Assembly: GCA_963751595.1 (NCBI GenBank)
Contig: CAVVVC010000006.1
Location: 62,001-126,000, forward strand
DNA: 64,000 bases
Origin: JAHEGP01 sp963751595
Lineage (GTDB): Bacteria; Pseudomonadota; Gammaproteobacteria; Pseudomonadales; JAHEGP01
Direction of reading: 5' to 3'
Below are positions 17,942 to 25,840 of this stretch, piece after piece (positions within the stretch are counted from its first letter, which is position 1; the number at the start of each line of letters is the position of its first letter). Below the pieces are notes generated by a model, which saw only the letters and a list, made by a program, of their open reading frames with translations, was not told where the DNA came from and searched no databases. Both the position numbers and the translations under genes were made by a program.

Positions 17942-19591
17942 ATGACTGGCAACGAAATCGCTTCGCCCTGGCAATGGAAAATTCCAGAGCATTTCAATAT
18001 CGGTGAGGCCTGCACCCGCCCCGGCCTGAGCCCCGAGCATGTCGACACCACGGCCCTGATCGTCGATCACGGCGACGGCCGGGCAGACCAACTCAGCTAC
18101 GGCCAGTTGGCCTCAGAGGCCCGGCGTTTTGCCGGGGCTCTGACCGACCTCGGGATAGCACCGGGCCAGCGCCTTCTGATACGCCTGCCCAATGCTCTCC
18201 ACTACCCGGTCGCATTTTTCGGCAGCCTGCTGGCCGGCGTTATTGCCGTACCGGCCTCGACCCAGTTGACCACCGAGGAGGTGGCGTATCTCGCCACCGA
18301 TGCCGGGGTGAGCGCTGTGCTGACCACTTCCCGGGATCTGCCCGTTATTGAGCCCATCGTTCCCGGCCTGGCGCTGCTTCAGCACATTGTCCTCACCGAT
18401 AGTGGGCCCGGGATCGGACCCGCGACGGCGCTGAAAAACCAGCGCGGCGAACCGGTATCGTTACATAACTGGGAGTCGTTACTGGCATCCGCCCGCCGCT
18501 TGCAACGCCACCACCCCAGCCGTGCCGCAGACCCGGCCTACCTGGTCTATACCTCCGGCACAACCGGTTACCCGAAAGGGGTTCTGCACGCCCATCGGGC
18601 CCTGTTGGGACGCCAGCCTGCCAGCGAGTACTGGTTCGACTTTGCAGGCGAGGACCGCATTTTGCATTCCGGACAACTGAACTGGACCTATGCCCTGGGC
18701 ACCGCCATGATGGACCCGTTCTACCGCGCCATGACGGTGGTGCTAAACGCCGGCGGCACCAGCCCCGAGCGCTGGGGACGGTTGATCGCCAGGCACCGCT
18801 GCACCATTTTTATCGGCGTGCCAACAGTGTATCGGCAGATACTGCAAAAGACCCCGTGCTGCGCCGACGACGTGCCCAGCCTGCGCTACTGTATGAGCGC
18901 TGGCGAGCACCTGTCCGATGAGCTCCTCGCCCAGTGGCGCCAGCGCTTTGACCAGAATATCTACGAGGCGGTGGGGATGTCCGAGTTCAGCTATTACCTG
19001 TCGCACCATCCGTCGCGACCACTACGCGCCGGCTCCGCAGGCAAGCCACAACCGGGCCACCGGGTAGCACTGCTTGATCCGAACATGGTCCCGGTTGCCG
19101 ACGGCGTCGAGGGTATGCTGTGTGTACCCGAAGACGACCCGGGTCTATTTATCGAGTACTGGGGCCTACCGGGGGAAACCGCCGCATTGCGCCGGGATGG
19201 ATACTTCCTCACCGGCGACTATGCGGTGCGGGACAGCGACGGCTACATCTGGTTTCGGGGCCGTAAAGACGACATCATCAACAGCCTGGGTTATCGCATT
19301 TCGCCCTTTGAAGTCGAGCGAGTGCTCAAGGCAATACCGGGTGTGGCCGACTGTGTCGCCATCGACGAGGCCGTTTCCCGCGACACCGTCATCGTCACCG
19401 CCTGCATCATTCCCGAGGCAAATACTCACTTGCAGGCTGAAGACATCATCGCCTTCGCCAGTGTCCACCTGGCCGCCTACAAGGTACCCAAAAAGGTCCG
19501 TTTTTTGACGGACTTCCCGCGCACATCCAATGGCAAGGTCTTGCGCAAGGCCCTGCGTAGTGCGCTTGCTGCGGATACCAAGGCCTCGTAG
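17942..19591 (+). CDS. AMP-dependent acyl-CoA synthetase (benzoate-CoA ligase-like)
   Basis: 549 residues of the ANL adenylating family. The P-loop-like AMP motif is YTSGTTGYPKG near residue 200, the acyl/adenylate region contains EAVGMSE, the hinge region is GRKDDIINSLGYRISPFEVE, and the catalytic Lys is in SNGKVLRKAL near the C terminus. It activates a carboxylic acid to its CoA ester at the expense of ATP to AMP. The substrate cannot be read from the sequence; as last gene of the ethylmalonyl-CoA run it may feed a short or branched acid into the pathway. It starts 9 bases after the reductase stop with a GGCAGG site almost touching ATG. A family A repeat begins 3 bases after its stop. Confidence 0.85.
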   Translation: MTGNEIASPWQWKIPEHFNIGEACTRPGLSPEHVDTTALIVDHGDGRADQLSYGQLASEARRFAGALTDLGIAPGQRLLIRLPNALHYPVAFFGSLLAGVIAVPASTQLTTEEVAYLATDAGVSAVLTTSRDLPVIEPIVPGLALLQHIVLTDSGPGIGPATALKNQRGEPVSLHNWESLLASARRLQRHHPSRAADPAYLVYTSGTTGYPKGVLHAHRALLGRQPASEYWFDFAGEDRILHSGQLNWTYALGTAMMDPFYRAMTVVLNAGGTSPERWGRLIARHRCTIFIGVPTVYRQILQKTPCCADDVPSLRYCMSAGEHLSDELLAQWRQRFDQNIYEAVGMSEFSYYLSHHPSRPLRAGSAGKPQPGHRVALLDPNMVPVADGVEGMLCVPEDDPGLFIEYWGLPGETAALRRDGYFLTGDYAVRDSDGYIWFRGRKDDIINSLGYRISPFEVERVLKAIPGVADCVAIDEAVSRDTVIVTACIIPEANTHLQAEDIIAFASVHLAAYKVPKKVRFLTDFPRTSNGKVLRKALRSALAADTKAS

Positions 19592-19594
19592 CCC

Positions 19595-19764
19595 GAATGG
19601 CACTTGCTTAAGGAGAAATGCATAGGCTTTTCAAAGCGCCGCTCCGGGCATCTACCCCGTCAGGACACGCCGTAAACCCGTCCCTGGGGGCTCTGCGCCG
19701 ACATCCCTGTCGGCGACGGTCCTGCCGAGGTAGACACCCGAATCGGCTTAAGTCAGTGCCATTC
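19595..19764 (-). repeat. Dispersed foldback repeat, family A, copy 2
   Basis: A 170-bp copy of the element at 202-369 in opposite orientation, with the same GAATGGCACT ends and the internal perfect hairpin. It begins three bases after the synthetase stop and ends 80 bases before the cysteine synthase start, filling most of the 252-base gap. Its compact fold could act as a transcript 3' end, but no T-run follows. Confidence 0.8.
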
Positions 19765-19843
19765 CTCCTAACCCGGGTTTGTTGCCACGGGAACAGTGGG
19801 GCTCTAACATGTAGCCTCCCCAAACCAGACGGATTGAATAGCA

Positions 19844-20845
19844 ATGCCCCAAAACACGATGCTGGCTGAGCTGATCGGCAACACCCCGCTGGTCTACCTG
19901 CGCCAGGCTTCCGAGCTGACCGGCTGCAACATCTACGGCAAGGCCGAGTTTATGAACCCGGGGGGCTCGGTCAAGGATCGCACGGCGCTGGGCATCATCC
20001 GCGACGCCGAGCGCCGCGGTACGCTGCAACCCGGTGGCATTATTGTCGAAGGCACCGCGGGTAATACCGGCATCGGTCTGACCCTCCTCGCCAATGCGCT
20101 GGGGTATCGCTGCGTGGTGGTTATTCCTGAAACCCAGAGCAAGGAAAAGCAGGATTTACTCGATCTCTACGGCGCCGACCTGCGAGTGGTACCAGCCACC
20201 AGTTACGACGACCCCAAACACTATATTCACGCCGCCAAAGCGCTGGCGGAAAAACTCAACCAGAGCAATCCCAGTGGCGCGATCTGGGCCCAGCAGTTCG
20301 ACAACATCGCCAATTGCGACATGCACCGCAGGACCACCGGCGAGGAAATCTGGCGCCAAACCGAGGGTAAGGTCGATGGCTTTATCTGTTCGGCCGGTAC
20401 CGGTGGCACCCTCGCGGGGGTGAGTCAGGCGCTGAAGGCCCACAATAGTGACGTTACAATTGGCCTCGCCGATCCCATGGGCTCTGGCTTGTACAGCTTC
20501 ATAAAGACCGGCGAGTTGCACGCTGACGGCAACTCGATCACCGAGGGTATCGGGGTTAACTTTTTGACCAATAACATGAAGCAGGCGATCGTCGACAACG
20601 CCTACAAAATTAGCGACAAGGCGGCACTGCCTTATATCTTTGACCTGCTAAAACACGAGGGGATCTGCCTTGGCGGATCGGCCGCTATCAATATCGCCGG
20701 GGCGGTTGAAATGGCCCGGGAGATGGGCCCCGGGCACACCATTGTTACGATCCTGTGTGACTATGGCGATCGCTACCTGAGCAAGGTCTACAACCCGACG
20801 TTTCTGCGGCGTCAGGGCCTGCCGACGCCGGAGTGGATTATCTAG
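19844..20845 (+). CDS. Cysteine synthase A
   Basis: 333 residues of the PLP fold type II family. The PLP lysine is K44 in NPGGSVKDR, the substrate loop is EGTAGNTG near residue 68, and the phosphate-binding glycine loop is SAGTGGTLAG. The C terminus FLRRQGLPTPEW is typical of a CysK-like subgroup that is longer than E. coli CysK (about 323). It should form cysteine from O-acetylserine and sulfide. A start at 19859 (MLAEL) is possible because neither ATG has a clear ribosome site. The stop codon TAG is part of the CTAG duplicated by insertion of the element that follows. Confidence 0.88.
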   Translation: MPQNTMLAELIGNTPLVYLRQASELTGCNIYGKAEFMNPGGSVKDRTALGIIRDAERRGTLQPGGIIVEGTAGNTGIGLTLLANALGYRCVVVIPETQSKEKQDLLDLYGADLRVVPATSYDDPKHYIHAAKALAEKLNQSNPSGAIWAQQFDNIANCDMHRRTTGEEIWRQTEGKVDGFICSAGTGGTLAGVSQALKAHNSDVTIGLADPMGSGLYSFIKTGELHADGNSITEGIGVNFLTNNMKQAIVDNAYKISDKAALPYIFDLLKHEGICLGGSAAINIAGAVEMAREMGPGHTIVTILCDYGDRYLSKVYNPTFLRRQGLPTPEWII

Positions 20846-21110
20846 GGCACCTCTGATCAATTCGGTATTGCCTCAGCGGAGCCCCTGGTGACTGCTGGCA
20901 AGGCGTGGCGCGAAGGTCAATGGTGGTGCTCATTGACGAGCGTCGCAACGCTGCCCAGCGGTCACCAGGGGCACGCCCTGCGGGGCTTAGCGCCGCATCG
21001 CCCTGCAGCGTTGTGATCGCTGGAAAGGCAACCAGCCTTCCTGCGCGACCACGCCTCGCAGGACAATGCGGCGCTAAGCCTGAGGCAACACCCAATTAAT
21101 CAGAGGAGCC
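20846..21110 (+). mobile_element. MITE-like element, family B, copy 1, with CTAG target duplication
   Basis: A 265-bp element with imperfect 30-base terminal inverted repeats: GGCACCTCTGATCAATTC on the left and, reversed, GGCTCCTCTGATTAATTG on the right, each followed inward by TTGCCTCAG. It is flanked by CTAG on both sides (20842-20845 and 21111-21114). A 4-base YTAR duplication is typical of the IS5 group. There is no transposase frame, so it is non-autonomous. A related copy lies at 40163-40398. Insertion was exactly at the stop codon of the cysteine synthase gene. Confidence 0.75.
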
Positions 21111-21155
21111 CTAGGGGATCTGATTAATTCAGCCCGACTGCAATGATACTGCGGG

Positions 21156-21458
21156 TCAGCGCTTGTTCTTTCCTGTGCCGGGGTATACCGGCGCTCGCTG
21201 CCAGCGCACCGGCAATTGCACCGCCACGTCAGCCACAGGACAGGGCTCGGGAGACTCCCCCATAAACGCCCGGTAACTGGCCGCAATCATGGTCGCCAGT
21301 TGCCGCGGCTCCACCAACTGCAGCGCCAGGCCCGCCTCGAGAAAACCTTCCAGGCGGAATCGAACCCCGGGCGCCACCTCTCCGGTCAGCGCCAACTGAG
21401 CATAGAAATCGTCCAGACGCTGTTGAGCGAGGGTGACGAACTGCGCTTCGCTTACCAT
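21156..21458 (-). CDS. Hypothetical protein
   Basis: One hundred residues, mostly helical in character (FVTLAQQRLDDFYAQLAL, RQLATMIAASYRAF), ending in a short basic tail. I do not recognise a family. It lies 40 bases downstream of the aminotransferase gene on the same strand and so may be the last gene of that transcript. The ribosome site before ATG at 21458 is weak. The gap to the element at 20846-21110 is short, so its 3' end may be shaped by that insertion. Confidence 0.5.
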   Translation of the reverse strand: MVSEAQFVTLAQQRLDDFYAQLALTGEVAPGVRFRLEGFLEAGLALQLVEPRQLATMIAASYRAFMGESPEPCPVADVAVQLPVRWQRAPVYPGTGKNKR

Positions 21459-21498
21459 GATTCAGGGCCCCGCAAAACTGACACCAAACACCATAACA

Positions 21499-22677
21499 TT
21501 ATTGCGGGTAGGCGGCCTTGGCCGCCGCCAAGGCGACCCCGGGCTTGATATCCGCGCCCAGTGCCGCGAGACTCTGCTCCAGGGCAGTGAGGCAAAGCAG
21601 AACGTTCTGGCGGTTGGCTGCCGCTCCCATCAGCCCGATGCGCCAGACCTTGCCGGCCAACGCACCAAGGCCGGCGCCAATCTCTAGATTGAAGTCACGC
21701 AGCAACATGCCCCGCAGTTCAGCCTCGTCGATCCCCTCGGGAACGGTGACGCTGTTCAATTGGGGTAGCCGCCACTCGCGCGCCACAACCAGGCCGAGCC
21801 CCATGGCCTCAAGCCCGGCAAGCAAGGCCTGATGGTGCAGGCGATGTCGCCGCCAGGCGTTTTCCAAGCCCTCCTCCTGCAACATGACCAGGGACTCATG
21901 CAGCGCATAAAGTGCGTTGACCGGCGCGGTGTGATGATAGGCCCGTTTGCTGTTTTTTCCCCAGTATCCCATCACCAGTTGCATGTCGAGGAACCAGCTT
22001 TGCACCCGGTTACTGCGGGAGCGGATGCGCTCGACCGCGCGCTCGCTGAATGTCACCGGTGAAATTCCCGGCACACAGGACAGGCACTTCTGGGTACCGG
22101 AGTAAACGGCATCGGCGCCCCACTCATCAACCCTGAGTTCGATGCCCCCAAGCGAGGTCACGGTATCGACGATTGATAACATACCGTGGTCGGCAGCCAT
22201 TTTGCATATCCCGGCAGCATCGGAAAAAGCTCCCGTGGAGGTTTCCGCGTGCACAAAAGCCACCAGCCTGGCGTCGCTGTTCTGGGCAATCGCCTGTTCC
22301 AGTTTTTCCAGCGAGACGGTATCGCCCCACTCGTCTTCAACCATAACTGCGGTGGCCCCGCAGCGTTCGACATTCTCCTTCATACGACCGCCAAAAACGC
22401 CGTTCTGGCACACGATTGCGGTGTCGCCGGGTTCCAACAGATTCGTGAAGCAGGCCTCCATGCCTGCGGAGCCGGGGGCCGAAATTGGCAGGGTCAGGGC
22501 GTTGTCAGTTTGGAAGGCATACTGCAGTAACTGCTTGATATCGTCCATCAGGTCGACGAACCGGGGGTCCAGGTGCCCGATGGTTGGCCTGGCCAGAGCG
22601 CCGAGAACCCGTGGACTGACATCGGAGGGTCCTGGACCCATCAAAACCCTGCGTGGGGGATAAAAACTCTGGCTCAT
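21499..22677 (-). CDS. Serine/alanine-glyoxylate aminotransferase family protein
   Basis: 392 residues of the class V PLP aminotransferase fold. The start MSQSFYPPRRVLMGPGPSDV is family-typical and has a strong GGAGGAG site 7 bases before ATG 22677; the longer frame upstream is not needed. The PLP lysine is K197 in YSGTQKC, preceded by the Asp of IVDTVTS. These enzymes move an amino group from serine or alanine to glyoxylate, giving glycine. Glyoxylate is a product of the malyl-CoA lyase encoded 5 kb away, so the gene may serve glyoxylate removal; that link is inferred from proximity. Phosphonate or purine-derived substrates are alternatives. Confidence 0.88.
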   Translation of the reverse strand: MSQSFYPPRRVLMGPGPSDVSPRVLGALARPTIGHLDPRFVDLMDDIKQLLQYAFQTDNALTLPISAPGSAGMEACFTNLLEPGDTAIVCQNGVFGGRMKENVERCGATAVMVEDEWGDTVSLEKLEQAIAQNSDARLVAFVHAETSTGAFSDAAGICKMAADHGMLSIVDTVTSLGGIELRVDEWGADAVYSGTQKCLSCVPGISPVTFSERAVERIRSRSNRVQSWFLDMQLVMGYWGKNSKRAYHHTAPVNALYALHESLVMLQEEGLENAWRRHRLHHQALLAGLEAMGLGLVVAREWRLPQLNSVTVPEGIDEAELRGMLLRDFNLEIGAGLGALAGKVWRIGLMGAAANRQNVLLCLTALEQSLAALGADIKPGVALAAAKAAYPQ

Positions 22678-22899
22678 ATCGATCTCCTCCGTTGGCGAGG
22701 GCGCAACATACCATCGACCGCATCCCAGGCCAATTATCCGTGGTAAATAGCGCAGATAAGCATGCCTTATGCGGGAAACGCCGGTAAAAGTCCGCAATTT
22801 TGCGATCATCGGGCGGCGTAATTGCGGTAGGATTTTAAGCAATAAACCCCTATAGTTAGCCCTCTGCACCTAGACTCAACTGTCAGCGAGGGTTTCGCC

Positions 22900-23781
22900 A
22901 TGACGACTGAAAAGAAATCAGCACCGGTCAAAAAGCGTCCGCCCAAAGCGAAGACGCCAGCCAAGTCAGAGCCCGAGCCCAAAGCCAAACCCAAACCCAA
23001 GCCGAAACCCAAGCCGAAACCCAAACCCAAACCCAAACCCAAACCCAAACCCAAACCCAAGCCGAAACCCAAAGAAGAGCCGAAGTCCGAGCCCCGGAGT
23101 GTCGCCAAAGAGCCCGAGGAAAAGGAACCGAAGGCCAAAAAGGAGGGTCCCTCCCTTGTCAACCAGTTGCTCGGCCTGACAAGCCAGGTTGCCAGTGGCG
23201 CGGTGGACATCGCTCGCACCAGCAAGGCGATCCCGCTGATGTTCACCGACAACTGGGTGAAGGATGTTTACATGAAGACATTGGATGTGGATCGACTTCA
23301 GGCGATGGTAGACGCCGGCAGTTTTTTGAAAGATGCCCGGGAAGTTGCCGGTCTTAACATCCAGGAGTTGGCGGAGGCGGTGGGCCTTTCCGACAGTGAA
23401 TTACTGGAGGAGGTCGAAAGCGGCCGCGCAATTCTGCCGATCGATACCATCCTCAGGATTGCTTCGCTTACGGCCCGGCATGACCCCATTCCATTCATTC
23501 TCAAATTCCTGCGCACCTACAACCCGAATCTGGAGCAGACCCTCGAGCAATGGGGCATCCTCCGATTGCCAAAGCAATACGAGCGGGAGCGACGTTTTAT
23601 TAATGTCTATCGTCGCCATGACAGCCTGCGCGACCTGAACGATGACGAGTTTGAGCGCTTCATCGGCTACATGAATTCGGCCACCGAGTTCACCCTGAAT
23701 ATCATGATGGCCGAAAAAGGCTACGACGCGGAAGGGCGCAAGGCCAAGGGCAAAACAAAGGGCAAGAAAAAAGGCGAGTGA
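22900..23781 (+). CDS. XRE-type helix-turn-helix protein with Lys-Pro repeat tail
   Basis: 293 residues in three parts. Residues 1 to about 85 are a highly basic, disordered tail with 14 consecutive Lys-Pro pairs. Residues 85-135 are a linker (NQLLGLTSQVASGAVDIART). Residues about 140-205 form an XRE-like helix-turn-helix (AREVAGLNIQELAEAVGLSDSELLEEVESG). The rest is helical and ends in a second Lys/Gly-rich tail. It probably binds nucleic acid; the two basic ends recall histone H1-like bacterial proteins joined to a specific reader. The target is unknown. A GAGGG site precedes ATG. It diverges from the aminotransferase gene across 222 bases. Confidence 0.75.
   Translation: MTTEKKSAPVKKRPPKAKTPAKSEPEPKAKPKPKPKPKPKPKPKPKPKPKPKPKPKPKEEPKSEPRSVAKEPEEKEPKAKKEGPSLVNQLLGLTSQVASGAVDIARTSKAIPLMFTDNWVKDVYMKTLDVDRLQAMVDAGSFLKDAREVAGLNIQELAEAVGLSDSELLEEVESGRAILPIDTILRIASLTARHDPIPFILKFLRTYNPNLEQTLEQWGILRLPKQYERERRFINVYRRHDSLRDLNDDEFERFIGYMNSATEFTLNIMMAEKGYDAEGRKAKGKTKGKKKGE
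22987..23070 (+). repeat. Hexanucleotide tandem repeat encoding Lys-Pro
   Basis: Fourteen in-frame 6-base units, AAACCC or AAGCCG, run without interruption for 84 bases. Because the unit is a multiple of three, slippage would lengthen or shorten the basic tail without breaking the frame, so copy number may vary between strains. Confidence 0.95.
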
Positions 23782-23835
23782 GGCCGATCCAGGGCGGCAC
23801 CGGAGCCGACCTAAAGCAGTTAGCGGAGTATCCCA

Positions 23836-25137
23836 ATGCAAGTGACATGGCAGGCCCAGCGCCTGATCAACAATACACCCGCGGTGCGCCAGGTGTTGCG
23901 CACCATACCACTGCCCCGATCCCTGGACTCCGTAATCAGTATCGATCGCGACAGCGAAATCGCCGCTGACGCTACGGGCCTGGGGGCTAAGGCCCGGGAC
24001 AGGGTATTCCAGGCGCTATGTGGACTGTATGCCACGGGCTACTACCCCGCCCTATCCCTGTGCCTGCGCCATCGCGGTGAAATTTTGATCAACCGCTCCA
24101 TTGGCCACACGGCGGGCAACCACCATGACAGCACCCAGTCCCAGCAAAAAGTAACCGCCACCCCCGACACACCGATCTGCCTGTACAGTGCAAGTAAAGC
24201 AATCACTGCGACGGTGATTCACAAACTGGCTGAGGAGAACGAGCTCAATTTGCTCGACCCCATCAGCCACTATATTCCCGAATTTGCCCAGAACGGGAAA
24301 GAGCGCACCACCATCTACCAGCTACTCAGCCACCGCGCGGGTATTCCCGGAATCCCGCCAGACCAGCCCTTTGATACGGTATACGACCACGACGCCAGCT
24401 TGCAGCTGTTGTGCGCTGCCGAACCGCTCGACGAGTACGGCCGCACCCAGGCCTATCACGCGGTAACCGGCGGAGTCATTCTGCAGGAGTTGGTGGCGCG
24501 GGTCACCGGCGCCGATATCCAGCAGTACTGGCGCAAGCACTTCAAGCAGCCGATGGGCTTCAAGGTGTTCGACTACGGTGCCGACCGCAAGACCATGAGC
24601 AGGATGGCCGAGGACAGCGTGACCGGTATTAAATTGCGCTGGCCCCTGAGCCGGGTGGTAGAAGGCGTTCTGGGTACCAACCTTGACGAGGCCATGGAGG
24701 TGGTCAATGACCCACGCTTCTTTGCCCAGCCGATTAGCGCTGCCAACATGGTGGCGACCGCAGAGGAAGTGTCGAGGTTCTACCAGATGTTACTGGAGGA
24801 CGGGAGCTACCAGGGCAGGCAAATACTGAGCCCGCTGACGGTGCATCGCCTGACCTGGGAAACCGGCCCCCACCGCTTCGATGGGCTGCTCAAACTGCCA
24901 CTGCGGTTCACTCCCGGAATGATGCTGGGGGGCAAGCCATTCGGGCTGTTCGGCTGGAATACGGGAAATGCCTTTGGCCACCCCGGCCTGGTGAACACAC
25001 TGACCTGGGCCGATCCCGACCGCGACATTTCAGTTGCGCTGTTGACCACGGGCAAGCCGGTACTGGCTGGCAATATTCCCGCCCTGCTCAAACTGCTGCT
25101 GTCTATCAGCCACTATATTCCCAGCAAAAAGCATTGA
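23836..25137 (+). CDS. Serine hydrolase, class C beta-lactamase family
   Basis: 433 residues of the beta-lactamase/transpeptidase-like fold. The nucleophile motif SxxK is S118-A-S-K121 in LYSASKA. A Tyr-containing motif (AYHAVTGG) stands where YxN is expected, and HPG near the C terminus takes the place of the KTG triad. No signal peptide is evident, so it is probably cytoplasmic and an esterase or peptidase-like enzyme rather than an antibiotic-hydrolysing lactamase. A GGAG site precedes ATG. It follows the XRE gene by 54 bases, and the secreted-protein gene follows by 30 bases. Confidence 0.85.
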   Translation: MQVTWQAQRLINNTPAVRQVLRTIPLPRSLDSVISIDRDSEIAADATGLGAKARDRVFQALCGLYATGYYPALSLCLRHRGEILINRSIGHTAGNHHDSTQSQQKVTATPDTPICLYSASKAITATVIHKLAEENELNLLDPISHYIPEFAQNGKERTTIYQLLSHRAGIPGIPPDQPFDTVYDHDASLQLLCAAEPLDEYGRTQAYHAVTGGVILQELVARVTGADIQQYWRKHFKQPMGFKVFDYGADRKTMSRMAEDSVTGIKLRWPLSRVVEGVLGTNLDEAMEVVNDPRFFAQPISAANMVATAEEVSRFYQMLLEDGSYQGRQILSPLTVHRLTWETGPHRFDGLLKLPLRFTPGMMLGGKPFGLFGWNTGNAFGHPGLVNTLTWADPDRDISVALLTTGKPVLAGNIPALLKLLLSISHYIPSKKH

Positions 25138-25167
25138 GACAGCTAACCAGACCGGAGTCAATCGACG

Positions 25168-25833
25168 ATGAGATTATTATACCGGGTAAGCTGCCCACTG
25201 CTATTGGCCATCTCTTGCGCCAATGCGCAGACACCGGACGAAACCGGGACCGATCAGCAGCGCAGTAAAGTGCTGGCGATGGAGTGCACAGATTTCAATT
25301 TTGTAGCGGAGATCCTCGACCAGGAGGCCAGGCTGGAGTTACCGGAATTCAGCGGCGTGATCCCGCAAGTAGCCGCAGCATCAGGCACCAAGTACCAGGG
25401 CAATAACATAACCTTCTGGTTGAAGGGCCAGGAAGCTACCCTCCAGTATGGCAACAACAGCCACAAGGACTGCCGAAACAATAGCCGACGGGCTGTTTGG
25501 GAAAAGGCCAGATTACGTGGCATAGACTTCATGGCAATGGGCAACGAGCCGGGCTGGACGCTTGAGATTACCAGCAACTCGCTGCTGTTGGTGAGTGACT
25601 ACGGCAATAGCCGCTACTACATCGCCAACGCTGAGCGAGAAGCCGATGCGCAGACACAATCAACCGTCTACCGTGGCACCGACCAGGGTACGGCCATCCA
25701 GGTGACGCTGAAAACAGAAACATGCAATGACACCATGGCGGATGCCAGTTACCAAACCAGCGTGAAGATTAAGCTTGGGGAACAGACCCTGCAGGGCTGT
25801 GGCGAAACGCTGAGCCAGGGCACCCCCGATTGA
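25168..25833 (+). CDS. Secreted MliC-like protein with COG3650-type domain
   Basis: 221 residues. An N-terminal signal (MRLLYRVSCPLLLAISCANA) leads to export; the Cys at 17 could make it a lipoprotein, but the box LAISC is poor. Residues about 38-105 (CTDFNFVAEI ... FWLKGQEATLQYGNNSHKDC) resemble the MliC fold of C-type lysozyme inhibitors, with paired cysteines. Residues about 115-215 contain GNEPGWTLEI and match the COG3650-type domain often joined to MliC. It may guard the cell wall from host or grazer lysozyme. The domain calls are from motif memory. Confidence 0.65.
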   Translation: MRLLYRVSCPLLLAISCANAQTPDETGTDQQRSKVLAMECTDFNFVAEILDQEARLELPEFSGVIPQVAAASGTKYQGNNITFWLKGQEATLQYGNNSHKDCRNNSRRAVWEKARLRGIDFMAMGNEPGWTLEITSNSLLLVSDYGNSRYYIANAEREADAQTQSTVYRGTDQGTAIQVTLKTETCNDTMADASYQTSVKIKLGEQTLQGCGETLSQGTPD

Positions 25834-25840
25834 TCCGCCA

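Noticed and set aside
22987..23070. CRISPR-like or telomere-like repeat array
   Set aside because: The 6-base units are contiguous and in frame inside a gene, coding Lys-Pro; there are no spacers.
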